Positions 53,540 to 61,704 of a stretch of DNA of 64,000 bases are shown here, piece by piece. The stretch spans positions 3,410,001 to 3,474,000 of the forward strand of contig NZ_CP070326.1 in the NCBI RefSeq assembly GCF_016917755.1, read 5' to 3'. Within the stretch, counting starts at the first letter, position 1. Every line of letters begins with the position of its first letter. The stretch comes from Streptomyces noursei. GTDB taxonomy: Bacteria > Actinomycetota > Actinomycetes > Streptomycetales > Streptomycetaceae. A program made the translations under genes and the position numbers. The notes beneath the pieces are model-generated. The model made no database searches. It was not told the DNA's origin and was given only the letters and a program-made list of their open reading frames with translations.

Positions 53540-53820
53540 CCGAGCCGGCCGTATACCTCGACTCCCTTCCGGAAGCGGTCGTGGCGTTGCTGCGCGCGGT
53601 TCAGCAGGCACTCGACATCCCGCTGCCGGATGTGACCGACGGGGACGAACGCGCCTACGCCACGCTCCTCCAGCGCCGTTCGGTCGATGTCCGCGTCATC
53701 CTCGCTGGCGTTCTCCACGACGGCCACAAGGTGGGACTTGCTGCTGAGTCGCTGCGCTCGTGGACGGCCGAGCGGCCGATCACCTACACCCCGTGGGCCG
53801 ATGATGGGGGTGCGTCATGA
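53536..53820 (+). CDS. hypothetical AICE protein
   Basis: 94 aa, mixed alpha/beta (LDSLPEAVVALLRAVQQALDIPLPDVTDGDERAYATLLQRRSVDVRVILAGVLHDGHK). ATG overlaps the previous stop (ATGA) and its stop overlaps the next start. No family recognised; position suggests a transfer or maintenance role. Confidence 0.6.
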   Translation: MTEPAVYLDSLPEAVVALLRAVQQALDIPLPDVTDGDERAYATLLQRRSVDVRVILAGVLHDGHKVGLAAESLRSWTAERPITYTPWADDGGAS

Positions 53821-53969
53821 CGCTCGCACTGCGGTCCGCCGCCCGGCGCCTGCGCCTGCTGGCGGCTCTGGTCGGTGTGGCGTGGCTGACGGCGTTCGCG
53901 CCGCCGGCCGGCGCCCACGTCACCGTGCTGGTCGTCCTGCACCACCCGGGATCGGGAGGTGCCCGGTGA
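53817..53969 (+). CDS. small membrane protein
   Basis: 50 aa. Basic N-terminus and a hydrophobic stretch (LRLLAALVGVAWLTAFAPPAG) that could be one membrane helix or a signal peptide, then HVTVLVVLHH. Overlaps both neighbours by 4 bp, which is the main support. Confidence 0.5.
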   Translation: MTLALRSAARRLRLLAALVGVAWLTAFAPPAGAHVTVLVVLHHPGSGGAR

Positions 53970-55321
53970 CCTTCTACGAAGAACGCCGCGCCGACCAGGC
54001 AGCCAAGGCGGAACAGAAGCGTCTGGACGCCCGGCACGACGAGCAGCTGCGGGCCGACCGGCAGCGTGAGGCCGATGAGCGCAAGGCCCGGTTGCAGGAT
54101 CAGGCGCGGGCTGACCGGCAGGCCGATCGGCTGGACCGGCAGCAGCGTCGCCGGGAGCGGGCCGAGCGTCGCCGGGAGGTTTTGACGCCGGCGGAGATCT
54201 ACCGCCGGGGCACCCTCGCCGTGGTTACCGCCTCCGGCCTGGCGTCCCTGCCCGCGCAGATCCTGCACTTCGTCGGTATCAGTCCGATGCTGCTGCCGCT
54301 GCCGTTGGCGATCGAGGGGCTGGCGTGGGTGATGGCGGCCGGTGTCGCCTATGCCGACGCCCGGCACCTGCCCGCCTGGGTGCGGTGGTTGCTGCGGTCC
54401 CTGATCGCCGGGTTCGCCGGGTTTGCCGCGTTCATCAACTACGGCTACGGCCTCTCCCTCGTCCACCACGGCCTGAGTGCCGACGACGCGCAAACGGTCG
54501 GTCGGGGGCTGGCCGCGGTCACCCTGCTGGGCCCGATCGCTTTCGAGATCCGGCAGTGGGTGTCGACTCTGGCCGCCTCGATTGAGGGTGCCGATGCCGA
54601 TCGGCGCGAGCATGCCCGGCGGCGTCGGCGGCATCACCGCAAGGTGGTCCGGATCGCCGATCGGCTCATCTCCGCCGCCCCGTTCGGCACCCTCGATCGG
54701 CAGACCGCGTTCGAGCGGGCATGGTCGATCGTGCGTGGCTGCCCCGAACCGGGCATGACGCCCAAGCTGTACGAGCGGGCCGCCAAGTCCGCCCAGGCCA
54801 TGCACAAGGCCCGAGCCGAACAGCCCGACCGGTCCCCGGCCGAAGCGGCCCCGAAGGGGCCGGACGGTTCAGCGGAACAATCTATGGCTGATCTCGACAA
54901 ATCGACCCCGGCCCCGATCGATCCATCGGGCCTGCCGGAGCCCGTCACGGAGCCCCTTCCGGACCGGCCCAAGGTCGATCTGGCCAAGCACACCGGCGCG
55001 CCGGCCGCCCTGGTGGAGTCGATCCGATCGGCCCCGATCGAAGCGGCCCGGACCGCTGCGGCGGAGGCTCCCCGGCCGCGTCGGGTGACCGGCAAGGTCC
55101 CGGCCGCGGCCCGATCGAAGCAGCCGCGACGGACCCCCGAGCAGCTGCTCGACGAGGCCCGATCGGCAACCGCCGATTGGCCGATCGAGAAGCTGAGCGC
55201 CGAAGCGATCCGTAAGGCGGTTCGTACCGGACCAGACAAAGCCCGGGACCTGCGGGACACCTTGCGGGCCGAGCGCGCCGACCAGGTCGACCCGAACCGT
55301 GAAGAGGAGGTGGCGGCATGA
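53966..55321 (+). CDS. DUF2637-domain membrane protein
   Basis: 451 aa. A charged coiled-coil N-terminus (~75 aa, ERRADQAAKAEQKRLDARHDEQ...), about four membrane helices (LAVVTASGLASLPAQILHFVGI, LPLAIEGLAWVMAAGVAYADARHL, LLRSLIAGFAGFAAFINYGYGL, AVTLLGPIAFEIRQWV), and an Ala/Pro-rich cytoplasmic tail ending EEEVAA. DUF2637 is a hallmark AICE protein, thought to help spread or transfer. GTG start overlaps the preceding stop (GTGA). Confidence 0.82.
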   Translation: MTFYEERRADQAAKAEQKRLDARHDEQLRADRQREADERKARLQDQARADRQADRLDRQQRRRERAERRREVLTPAEIYRRGTLAVVTASGLASLPAQILHFVGISPMLLPLPLAIEGLAWVMAAGVAYADARHLPAWVRWLLRSLIAGFAGFAAFINYGYGLSLVHHGLSADDAQTVGRGLAAVTLLGPIAFEIRQWVSTLAASIEGADADRREHARRRRRHHRKVVRIADRLISAAPFGTLDRQTAFERAWSIVRGCPEPGMTPKLYERAAKSAQAMHKARAEQPDRSPAEAAPKGPDGSAEQSMADLDKSTPAPIDPSGLPEPVTEPLPDRPKVDLAKHTGAPAALVESIRSAPIEAARTAAAEAPRPRRVTGKVPAAARSKQPRRTPEQLLDEARSATADWPIEKLSAEAIRKAVRTGPDKARDLRDTLRAERADQVDPNREEEVAA

Positions 55322-55506
55322 GCATCCGCCGCGAAACCGCAGAAGACGACGGCCTGCGCACTGAGGGTCTCCTCGCACAGGCCGGCAAGGCCATGCGCAC
55401 CGAGGCCGACCACTTCGACCCGTTTATCACGACGGTGGTGTCCGGCCTGGCCAGCAGCGATTCCCACAACCCGCCCGCCGGACACGGCTACCCGAAGAGG
55501 GGCTGA
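55318..55506 (+). CDS. hypothetical AICE protein
   Basis: 62 aa, hydrophilic (TAEDDGLRTEGLLAQAGKAMRTEADHFDPFITTVVSGLASS). Overlaps the DUF2637 stop (ATGA), followed one base later by the next gene. Function unknown. Confidence 0.6.
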   Translation: MSIRRETAEDDGLRTEGLLAQAGKAMRTEADHFDPFITTVVSGLASSDSHNPPAGHGYPKRG

Positions 55507-55507
55507 C

Positions 55508-55906
55508 ATGACGACCCCGCGCCGCTACCAGTTCGACAACCCCCTGCCCGCCCCGCGGCAGGAATCGTCCCTGCCCGTCTACCAGCCCCAACCGATGCCC
55601 GGCCCTGTCGCCTACGACGACGCCCGGCCGATCGTCATCCAGCACATCCACCACGCCCCACCCGACCGCACCGTCCAACGCGTCGCCCTCGGCGCCGGGC
55701 TCGGCGGTGGCGCGGTGGCCGCAGGCGTCTTCCTCGGCCCCATGGTCGTCACGCTGCTGACCTCCGCCGCCGTCCCGCTCGCCTTCCTCGCCCTGGTCCT
55801 GGTCTCCGCCGCCTGGGGCGTGGGGACGGTCGTGAAGGCCGTCGGCGGGGCGGAGGGGAAGTCGGCCGCGAAGAACGCCGCCAAGGCCCGCCGCCGGCGC
55901 GGCTGA
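55508..55906 (+). CDS. DUF6251/Spd-like membrane protein
   Basis: 132 aa. Proline-rich N-terminus (RRYQFDNPLPAPRQESSLPVY), two membrane helices (VALGAGLGGGAVAAGVFLGPMVVTLL, VPLAFLALVLVSAAWGVGTVV), and a basic tail KNAAKARRRRG. Resembles spread proteins of Streptomyces plasmids that help move DNA between compartments. Ends 2 bp before a structured leader. Confidence 0.68.
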   Translation: MTTPRRYQFDNPLPAPRQESSLPVYQPQPMPGPVAYDDARPIVIQHIHHAPPDRTVQRVALGAGLGGGAVAAGVFLGPMVVTLLTSAAVPLAFLALVLVSAAWGVGTVVKAVGGAEGKSAAKNAAKARRRRG

Positions 55907-55908
55907 CC

Positions 55909-55967
55909 GGTTGCCCGATCCGCCCGTCCCGCAACGGGCGGTGAGGGGAGCCGGGACAGCCCCGGCC
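55909..55967 (+). ncRNA. two-hairpin leader, copy 1
   Basis: GGTTGCCC, then hairpin CCGCCCGT-n6-ACGGGCGG (55920-55941), then a 23-nt block starting GGGGAGCCGGG that folds as GCCGGG/CCCGGC and is identical to 56219-56241. Located 14 bp before the next gene. Confidence 0.5.
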
Positions 55968-55981
55968 GTCGAGGAGGACCG

Positions 55982-56170
55982 ATGGCCCGCAGCACGCACC
56001 AGTCCGTCAACGACTACATCGCCGCCCGCAAGGCCGGCGACGCAGACCGTGCCTCCCAGATCGTCCACGAGGTCTGCGCGCGGTTCGCCACCCGCACCAC
56101 CGACGGCAGCGAAGCTGCCGAGCTGTTCGACGCCACCCTCACCGTCCCGCTCGCCTCCAAGGCCAACTGA
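55982..56170 (+). CDS. small AICE protein
   Basis: 62 aa helical: THQSVNDYIAARKAGDADRASQIVHEVCARFATRTTDGSEAAELFDATLTV. A ribosome site GAGGAGG follows the structured leader. Function unknown; probably part of the replication or regulation module. Confidence 0.6.
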   Translation: MARSTHQSVNDYIAARKAGDADRASQIVHEVCARFATRTTDGSEAAELFDATLTVPLASKAN

Positions 56171-56179
56171 GCCGCTGAC

Positions 56180-56241
56180 GGTTGCCCAGACGCGCCCGGC
56201 CCGCCGGCCGGGCGCGGTGGGGAGCCGGGACAGCCCCGGCC
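56180..56241 (+). ncRNA. two-hairpin leader, copy 2
   Basis: Same architecture as 55909-55967: GGTTGCCC, a perfect 11-bp hairpin CGCGCCCGGCC/GGCCGGGCGCG (56191-56216) of different sequence, then the identical 23-nt block (56219-56241), 15 bp before the next ATG. Confidence 0.5.
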
Positions 56242-56256
56242 CAGACGGGAGTCGAG

Positions 56257-56436
56257 ATGGCCCAGCACGACCAGCCGCCGCTCACCGCGGCCGAGAAGGT
56301 CAAGATCGCCGGTCTGACCGCCCGGATGTGCAAGCGCTCCCTGGCGGGCGAGAACGTCCACCTCGCCGACCTGCAGCGCAAGGTCGATCGCATCCTCGAC
56401 GACGCCGCCAAGCGCGCCGAGAACAACCCTCGCTGA
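56257..56436 (+). CDS. DUF6257-like small protein
   Basis: 59 aa helical: PPLTAAEKVKIAGLTARMCKRSLAGENVHLADLQRKVDRILDDAAKRAENNPR, resembling DUF6257 proteins of Streptomyces elements. ATG 56257 with GGGAG site just after the leader. Function unknown. Confidence 0.6.
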   Translation: MAQHDQPPLTAAEKVKIAGLTARMCKRSLAGENVHLADLQRKVDRILDDAAKRAENNPR

Positions 56437-56442
56437 CTTCGC

Positions 56443-56487
56443 CCCGGGGCGGCCGCATTCGCCTGGCAGCAGTCCGGCCGCCCCGGG
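56443..56487. other. 13-bp hairpin before traB
   Basis: CCCGGGGCGGCCG and CGGCCGCCCCGGG, perfect arms, loop 19 nt, between the DUF6257-like gene and the translocase gene. Confidence 0.6.
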
Positions 56488-56525
56488 CCCACCTCCGCCT
56501 CTCAGCGGTGACAGGAGACTCCATC

Positions 56526-58688
56526 ATGTCCGAACCCGCGGCCGAGCCGATGGGAACCGTCCACAATCTCGACGAACACCGTGCCACCCGCACCGCCGTT
56601 GACCTCACCAAAGAGCCCACCCCTGTCCCCGACTCCACCTCGATGCCGGACACGGCGGCGGAGGTGGAAGCGGTGGACCGGGCGGATAACCCGCTGGCCG
56701 ACTGGCTGACCGTCCCGGACGCCCCGCTGCTGCCGGTGTGGGCCCGCTCCCGCGCCTCGATCCAGGCCAACGTCAAGGCGCTGGGGCGTCTGACGTGGTG
56801 GCACACCCGCTACCACGGCCTGAGGGTCCCGAAGTACCTGATGAAGACGATGCTGCTGGCCTGCCGTGGCTTCTTCCGCGCCTGCGCCGGTATCTGGCCG
56901 ACCCTCACCGCACGGGAGCACACCGCGACCGTCCGCGCCCTACGCGCACAGGTCAAACTCCGTCCCGAAGACATCGAACTGGCTGCCCGGCACCAAGCCG
57001 CGCACGCCGCCCGCACGCAGACGCGGAAGTGGCGGTTCGGGATCGCCGCCATCAGCGTGGCCGCCGCCGCGACCGGCATCGCACTTGCCGACCCGGTCAT
57101 GCAGGTCGGCATGAGCGCCGCCATCGTCGGCCCGCTGGCCTACCTCGGCCGCGGCAAGGAAACCCACCTGCTGGACCAGGCCACGCCGCCGTTGAAGGTG
57201 GACATGTCCGCCCAACAGCTCAACGACGCACTTCGCGCCGCCGGCCTACTCAAGCCCGGCAAGGGGGAGGAGGACGGGCCGAAGGTCTCCTGCATCATGG
57301 GCCCGGTCCGCGACGGCCGCGGCTGGGCCGTCGTCTTCGACCTGCCCCGCGGCGGCGGCAAAACCGCCTCCGACGTGCTCGCCAAGCGCGAAGTCATCGC
57401 ACAGGAGCTGGGCGTGGACGAGATCCAGGTCATCATGTCCCGCGTGCGGGCCGCCAAGGGCGGCAACGCCGGCCGGGTCACGATGTGGGTCGCCGACGAC
57501 GACCCCTACCTGGGCACGCCCACCCCCTCGCCGCTGGAGAAGGCCGAACGGTTCTCCATCTGGGACCCGGTCCCCTTCGGGCAGGATGCCCGCGGCACCC
57601 GCATCGACGTGCCCGTCATGTGGCAGTCGATGTTCTTCGGCGGGCTCCCGCGCCGCGGCAAGACCTTCTCCCAGCGCCTGCTGACCGCGGCCGGGTTGCT
57701 GGACGCGTACGTGCGGCACTACGTCGCCGACGGCAAGGGCGGCGCCGACTGGATGCCCATGAAGGCCGTCGCCCACCGCCTGGTCATGGGCGCCGAAGAA
57801 GACGCCATCGAGGCGCTGAAGGCCATGCTGGCGGAGCTGTTGGCGGAGATGGAGCGGCGGTTCGCGCTGCTGCGGGACCTGCCCCCGTCCATCTGCCCTG
57901 AGGGCAAGCTCACCCCGGACATCGTGGCGAAGTACAACCTGCCGGTCATCTTCGTGACCGTCGACGAGTTGCAGGAGTACTTCACCGCGATGGAGAAGGA
58001 CGACCGGGAGCAGGTCATCAACGACCTGTGCCGCATCGCGCGCCGCGGTCCGGCTGCCGGGTTCATCTCCAACTTCGCCTCCCAGCGGCCCGATGCGGAC
58101 TCGGTCCCGACGAAGCTGCGGGAGATCATCACCATCCGCTACTCGACCCAGGTCGTGGACCGGGCCAGCAGCGACATGGTCCTGGGCAAGGGCAAGGCCG
58201 CCCAGGGCGCCGACGCCTCCGTCCTGTCCGAGGAACACAAGGGCGTGGGCGTGCTGGTCACCGGCCCCGCCTCCTACGTCACCGTCCGCGCCGACCTGAT
58301 GGACGGCCCCACCTTCGCCTCCCTGTGCCACAAGGGCCGCCTCCTGCGGGAAGCGGCCGGACAGCTCACCGGGGACGCAGCCGGGGACGTCACCGCCGCA
58401 GCCGACGCCGCGGGCATCACGGTGCCGCCGATCATCTCCGACGTCCTGGAAGTCATGCGGCACTCACCACGCATGTACACCACCGACCTGCTCAACGGCC
58501 TGGTCAACCTCGACGAGGACACCTACGGCGACTTCAACCCCGAAACCCTCGCCTCCGAACTGGAGGCGGCCGGAGTGAAGCGCTCCAGCAAGCAAGTCAA
58601 GATCAACGGCAAGGCCCTCGCCGGATACCAGCGCCGCGACATCGAAGACGCCGTACCCGCCGAGATCCTCCTCGCCGCCGGCAGGTAG
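56526..58688 (+). CDS. traB: TraB/FtsK-type DNA translocase
   Basis: 720 aa. Two membrane segments in the N-terminal third (KWRFGIAAISVAAAATGIALA, VGMSAAIVGPLAYLG), Walker A in FGGLPRRGKTFSQRL, Walker B in PVIFVTVDELQEYF, and a SASQ-like FISNFASQRPDADSVP, then a C-terminal winged-helix-like DNA-recognition domain (MYTTDLLNGLVNLD..., SSKQVKINGKAL). Transfers double-stranded element DNA between mycelia as a hexamer. Start ATG 56526 with AGGAG upstream. Key transfer gene of the element. Confidence 0.93.
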   Translation: MSEPAAEPMGTVHNLDEHRATRTAVDLTKEPTPVPDSTSMPDTAAEVEAVDRADNPLADWLTVPDAPLLPVWARSRASIQANVKALGRLTWWHTRYHGLRVPKYLMKTMLLACRGFFRACAGIWPTLTAREHTATVRALRAQVKLRPEDIELAARHQAAHAARTQTRKWRFGIAAISVAAAATGIALADPVMQVGMSAAIVGPLAYLGRGKETHLLDQATPPLKVDMSAQQLNDALRAAGLLKPGKGEEDGPKVSCIMGPVRDGRGWAVVFDLPRGGGKTASDVLAKREVIAQELGVDEIQVIMSRVRAAKGGNAGRVTMWVADDDPYLGTPTPSPLEKAERFSIWDPVPFGQDARGTRIDVPVMWQSMFFGGLPRRGKTFSQRLLTAAGLLDAYVRHYVADGKGGADWMPMKAVAHRLVMGAEEDAIEALKAMLAELLAEMERRFALLRDLPPSICPEGKLTPDIVAKYNLPVIFVTVDELQEYFTAMEKDDREQVINDLCRIARRGPAAGFISNFASQRPDADSVPTKLREIITIRYSTQVVDRASSDMVLGKGKAAQGADASVLSEEHKGVGVLVTGPASYVTVRADLMDGPTFASLCHKGRLLREAAGQLTGDAAGDVTAAADAAGITVPPIISDVLEVMRHSPRMYTTDLLNGLVNLDEDTYGDFNPETLASELEAAGVKRSSKQVKINGKALAGYQRRDIEDAVPAEILLAAGR

Positions 58689-58930
58689 AGGGGTCCCCTC
58701 CACCCCGCCCCCATCCCGCACCCCTCTCCGGCACCCTGCGGGGGCATCTCGGCAGGGGGCCGAAGTCACGGGGGCCCATGACCCCGGTCCAGGGGGTGGT
58801 CACGGCCGCTGACCTGCAAGGTCATGCCGGTCAAGGGGGTTCCCTGCCCCCTCCCCGGACCCCGTCCAGAGCCATCCAGCACAGCACACCCCTGGAGGGC
58901 CGGTGTCCGCCTCAATCACCGAGGAGACCC
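58689..58930. other. region after traB with small dyads, possible clt locus
   Basis: No gene. Contains TGACCT-GCA-AGGTCA (58810-58824) and several GGACCCCG/GACCCCGG-like words. TraB proteins of Streptomyces plasmids bind repeats of the GACCCGGA type near tra; similarity here is weak. Confidence 0.3.
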
Positions 58931-59065
58931 GTGTACGAGGACGACGACTTCATCGACTGCGAGCTGTGCGCCCCCACCGACGACAGCGAGCCCTACCCCT
59001 ACGCGCACTGCTGCGGCTGCGGCGCCGACGGCTCCAGCGAACGCCCCGACTGCACCTGCGAGTAG
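58931..59065 (+). CDS. cysteine-rich small protein
   Basis: 44 aa: DCELCAP, then HCCGCGAD and PDCTCE, seven cysteines consistent with zinc binding. Acidic. GTG start with GAGGAG upstream. Such zinc-ribbon mini-proteins are common in Streptomyces phages and AICEs. Confidence 0.5.
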   Translation: MYEDDDFIDCELCAPTDDSEPYPYAHCCGCGADGSSERPDCTCE

Positions 59066-59152
59066 CAACAGCAAGGGCGGCCCCCTCTCACGCCAATGAA
59101 GCGGGGCCGCCCTCATCCACCAGCCCCTACGAGAACTGTGGAGGTCTCCAGC

Positions 59153-59665
59153 ATGCCCGACCCCAGCACGCCCCCGCCACAACCCCCAGCGCTGCTCCTG
59201 CGCGCTGCGTCCACCCTGTGGACGCAGGCCAAGGCCGCCTACCTCTCCGGCGCCTTCCCCGCCTACGGGAGCCCTGCATGGTGCAGCCTGCCCTCGGATA
59301 GCCCGCAGCGGCTCGCCGCCGCCCTGGACGCCGCCGAGCACTGGCGCCGCCACGTCGCCGAACAGCAGCGCCTCGACGCCCTGGCGGACTCCGACCCGGA
59401 GGCATGGTTCCGGGAGGTCACCGCCGACGCCAACGAGGAAGCCCGGCGCACCCTAAGCCGCCTGCGGCTGTCGCGAGTCCCAACCGCCGACGAGATGACC
59501 ACCCGCCGCCGCCCCCGGCCCGCCCGCCCGATCACGGCCTGCCCCACCTGGCCGCCGCTCGCCATCCCCGGCCGTCCCGGCTGGTGGCGCCACTACCGCG
59601 ACGGCCAGCAGGTCGACCTGCCCCACCGCGAAGCACCCGCACCGGAGAGGAAAACAGCGGCATGA
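59153..59665 (+). CDS. DUF2742-like protein
   Basis: 170 aa. The block GAFPAYGSPAWCSLPSDSPQ and RLAAALDAAEHWRRH matches the pattern of DUF2742 (GTPAWC...AAIYDAAQHW), known from mycobacteriophages and integrative elements. The C-terminus is Arg/Pro-rich. ATG 59153 with GGAGG 8 nt upstream. Overlaps the next gene by 4 bp. Probably part of the replication module. Confidence 0.65.
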   Translation: MPDPSTPPPQPPALLLRAASTLWTQAKAAYLSGAFPAYGSPAWCSLPSDSPQRLAAALDAAEHWRRHVAEQQRLDALADSDPEAWFREVTADANEEARRTLSRLRLSRVPTADEMTTRRRPRPARPITACPTWPPLAIPGRPGWWRHYRDGQQVDLPHREAPAPERKTAA

Positions 59666-59907
59666 GCAGCGACACCACGGCCAGGATCCCGCACCAGCCC
59701 CCGGAACAGGTCTTCTTCGGGCTGCACATCATCGCTCCGCCGGACTGGAGCGCCCTCACCCGCGCCACCGCCCTGTGTCGCTGCGGGGCCTACGACCGGG
59801 AAGCCCGCGGCCGTCGTGCCGTCCTGCGGCTGGTCGCGGACTGGGACCGCCATCGCACCGCCACGTGCCCGCTGCGCACCAGCCCGGAAGGGACCCAGGC
59901 CGCATGA
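59662..59907 (+). CDS. small zinc-binding-like protein
   Basis: 81 aa with LCRCGA and a distant Cys (TATCPLR), suggesting a small zinc site. ATG overlaps the previous stop and its stop overlaps the primase start. Coupled position suggests a replication accessory. No family certain. Confidence 0.55.
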   Translation: MSSDTTARIPHQPPEQVFFGLHIIAPPDWSALTRATALCRCGAYDREARGRRAVLRLVADWDRHRTATCPLRTSPEGTQAA

Positions 59908-61277
59908 CCGGCACGGAAGAACTTCCCGCCCCCACCCACCCCATGGCCGTCGCCCGCCGGCTCCTGCCGGACTGGCAGACCGAAGACGAACAGCTCGCCT
60001 ACCGGCGCTGGCGCGGGTCCTGGATGCGCTGGACCGGCACCTGCTGGCGAGAGCTGGACGAAGCACAGGTGCGCGCGGCGATGTATGAGCGGCTGGAGCA
60101 CGCCGTTTATCGGGCACCCACCAAGGAAGGTGAGACCGAGGAACGGGACTGGGCGCCGACCAAGCAGAAGATCGGCAACCTGCTCGATGCCCTTGGGGCC
60201 ATCACACTGCTGCCGACCGACACCGACGCCCCCGCCTGGCTCAACGGCGAGCAGGACAGCGGGCCGATCGTGGCCTGCGAGAACGGCCTACTCAGGATCG
60301 GCGACCGCGCGCTACTGCCGCACACCCCGGGCTTCTTCAATCTGGTATCCGTGCCGTTCGCCTACGACCCCGCCGCCACGGCACCGGCGTGGGAGCGGTT
60401 CTTGGCCCAGATCTGGCCGGACGACCCCGACGCGATCCAGGCACTTCAGGAGTGGTTCGGCTACGTCCTGTCCGGCCGCACCGACCTCCAAAAGATCCTG
60501 CTCATTGTCGGCCCCTCCCGGTCGGGCAAGGGCACCATCGCCCGGGTACTCAGAGCGCTGGTCGGCAAGGAGAACCTGGCCGGACCGACCCTCGCCGGAC
60601 TGGGCACGAACTTCGGTCTGTCGACCCTGGTCGGCAAATCGCTGGCCGTCATCTCCGACGCCCGACTGTCCGGCAGCGACAACAGCCAGGTGGTCGAGCG
60701 GCTGCTGACCATCTCGGGTGACGACACCCTCGACGTGGACCGGAAGTTCAAGCAGCCCTGGACCGGCAAACTGCCCTCCCGGCTGATGATCCTGTCCAAC
60801 GAGCTGCCGCACTTCGGCGACTCCTCCGGGGTCATCGCCAACCGGTTCGTCCTGCTCAGCATGCGGGTGTCGTGGCTCGGCAAGGAAGACCCCACCCTCA
60901 CCGACCGCCTCACCGCGGAGATGCCCGGCATCCTCAACTGGGCACTGGAAGGGCTCGCCCGTCTTCAGCGCACCAGCCGGATCACGGAACCCGCCTCCAG
61001 CCGCGACGCGGTCACCACCATGCGCGACACCGCCTCCCCCACCAGTGCGTTCGTCCGCGAGCGCTGCACCACCGGCCCGACGTGCACCGTCCCCGTGGAC
61101 GACCTGTGGGCCATCTGGCGCGAGTGGGCCGAGGACAACGGAGTCCGCGCCGGCACCAAGCAGGTGTTCGGCCGCAACCTGCTCTCCGTCATCCCCCAGC
61201 TCAACCGCACCCGCCCCCGCGCTCCCTCAGGCGAACGGATCGCCACCTACAACGGCATCACCCTCAGCGGAAGTTGA
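59904..61277 (+). CDS. phage/plasmid P4-type primase-helicase
   Basis: 457 aa, the D5/P4 C-terminal helicase family. N-terminal helical domain, then Walker A LLIVGPSRSGKGTIARVL, Walker B-like VISDARLSGSDN, sensor LMILSNELPHF and arginine-finger-type NRFVLLSMRVSW. It unwinds the element's replication origin; the primase part is absent or very reduced. Coupled to the preceding genes (ATGA). The dyad-symmetric array 20 bp after its stop is a candidate origin. Confidence 0.9.
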   Translation: MTGTEELPAPTHPMAVARRLLPDWQTEDEQLAYRRWRGSWMRWTGTCWRELDEAQVRAAMYERLEHAVYRAPTKEGETEERDWAPTKQKIGNLLDALGAITLLPTDTDAPAWLNGEQDSGPIVACENGLLRIGDRALLPHTPGFFNLVSVPFAYDPAATAPAWERFLAQIWPDDPDAIQALQEWFGYVLSGRTDLQKILLIVGPSRSGKGTIARVLRALVGKENLAGPTLAGLGTNFGLSTLVGKSLAVISDARLSGSDNSQVVERLLTISGDDTLDVDRKFKQPWTGKLPSRLMILSNELPHFGDSSGVIANRFVLLSMRVSWLGKEDPTLTDRLTAEMPGILNWALEGLARLQRTSRITEPASSRDAVTTMRDTASPTSAFVRERCTTGPTCTVPVDDLWAIWREWAEDNGVRAGTKQVFGRNLLSVIPQLNRTRPRAPSGERIATYNGITLSGS

Positions 61278-61296
61278 GCCCACAATCCGCCGGGTC

Positions 61297-61450
61297 GCGG
61301 CCCATCGCGACCCAACACCCCTGACCTGCGGTTTTCCCCACCACTCACCGCGGCCCATCGCGGCCCAGCCCACTCGAAGTTTGGGCCGCGATGGGCCGCA
61401 CAGAGACCCGGCAAAACCGCAGGTCACAGCCTTGGGCCGCGATGGGCCGC
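61297..61450. other. dyad-symmetric iteron array, candidate origin
   Basis: Four copies of an 18-bp unit: GCGGCCCATCGCGACCCA (61297-61314), GCGGCCCATCGCGGCCCA (61350-61367) and, inverted, TGGGCCGCGATGGGCCGC at 61382-61399 and 61433-61450. Between them GACCTGCGGTTTT (61323-61335) and its complement AAAACCGCAGGTC (61413-61425). All pairs are symmetric about position ~61374. Confidence 0.65.
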
Positions 61451-61506
61451 GACCCACAGCATTGTGAATCCAACTCAACAGAGAGCCCGGCCCCGTGGAG
61501 GCAGCC

Positions 61507-61704
61507 GTGAGCAAAGCTCCGCTCACCTCGATCGAGTCGCTGATGGTGCCGGAGGTCATGGAAGCGCTGCGCGTCAGTCGCAGCAAGGTCTACGACCTCA
61601 TCCGCTCCCGTCAGCTCGAAAGCTTCACCATCGGCCGGTCCCGTCGGATCGCTGCCGACTCCCTTCGAGCCTTCATGTCCCAGAGAATCGAGGAGGCCGC
61701 CTGA
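61507..61704 (+). CDS. xis: excisionase (MerR/Xis-like HTH)
   Basis: 65 aa. LMVPEVMEALRVSRSKVYDLIRSRQLESFTIGRSRRIAADSLRAFM is a winged-helix Xis/AlpA-type domain that directs excision. GTG 61507 with GGAGG 5 nt upstream; its stop overlaps the integrase start (TGATG), so Xis and Int are made together. Confidence 0.85.
   Translation: MSKAPLTSIESLMVPEVMEALRVSRSKVYDLIRSRQLESFTIGRSRRIAADSLRAFMSQRIEEAA

Noticed and set aside
58810..58824. TGACCT-GCA-AGGTCA as a TraB clt site
   Set aside because: Known TraB recognition repeats are of the GACCCGGA type; only weak similar words are present, so no firm call.
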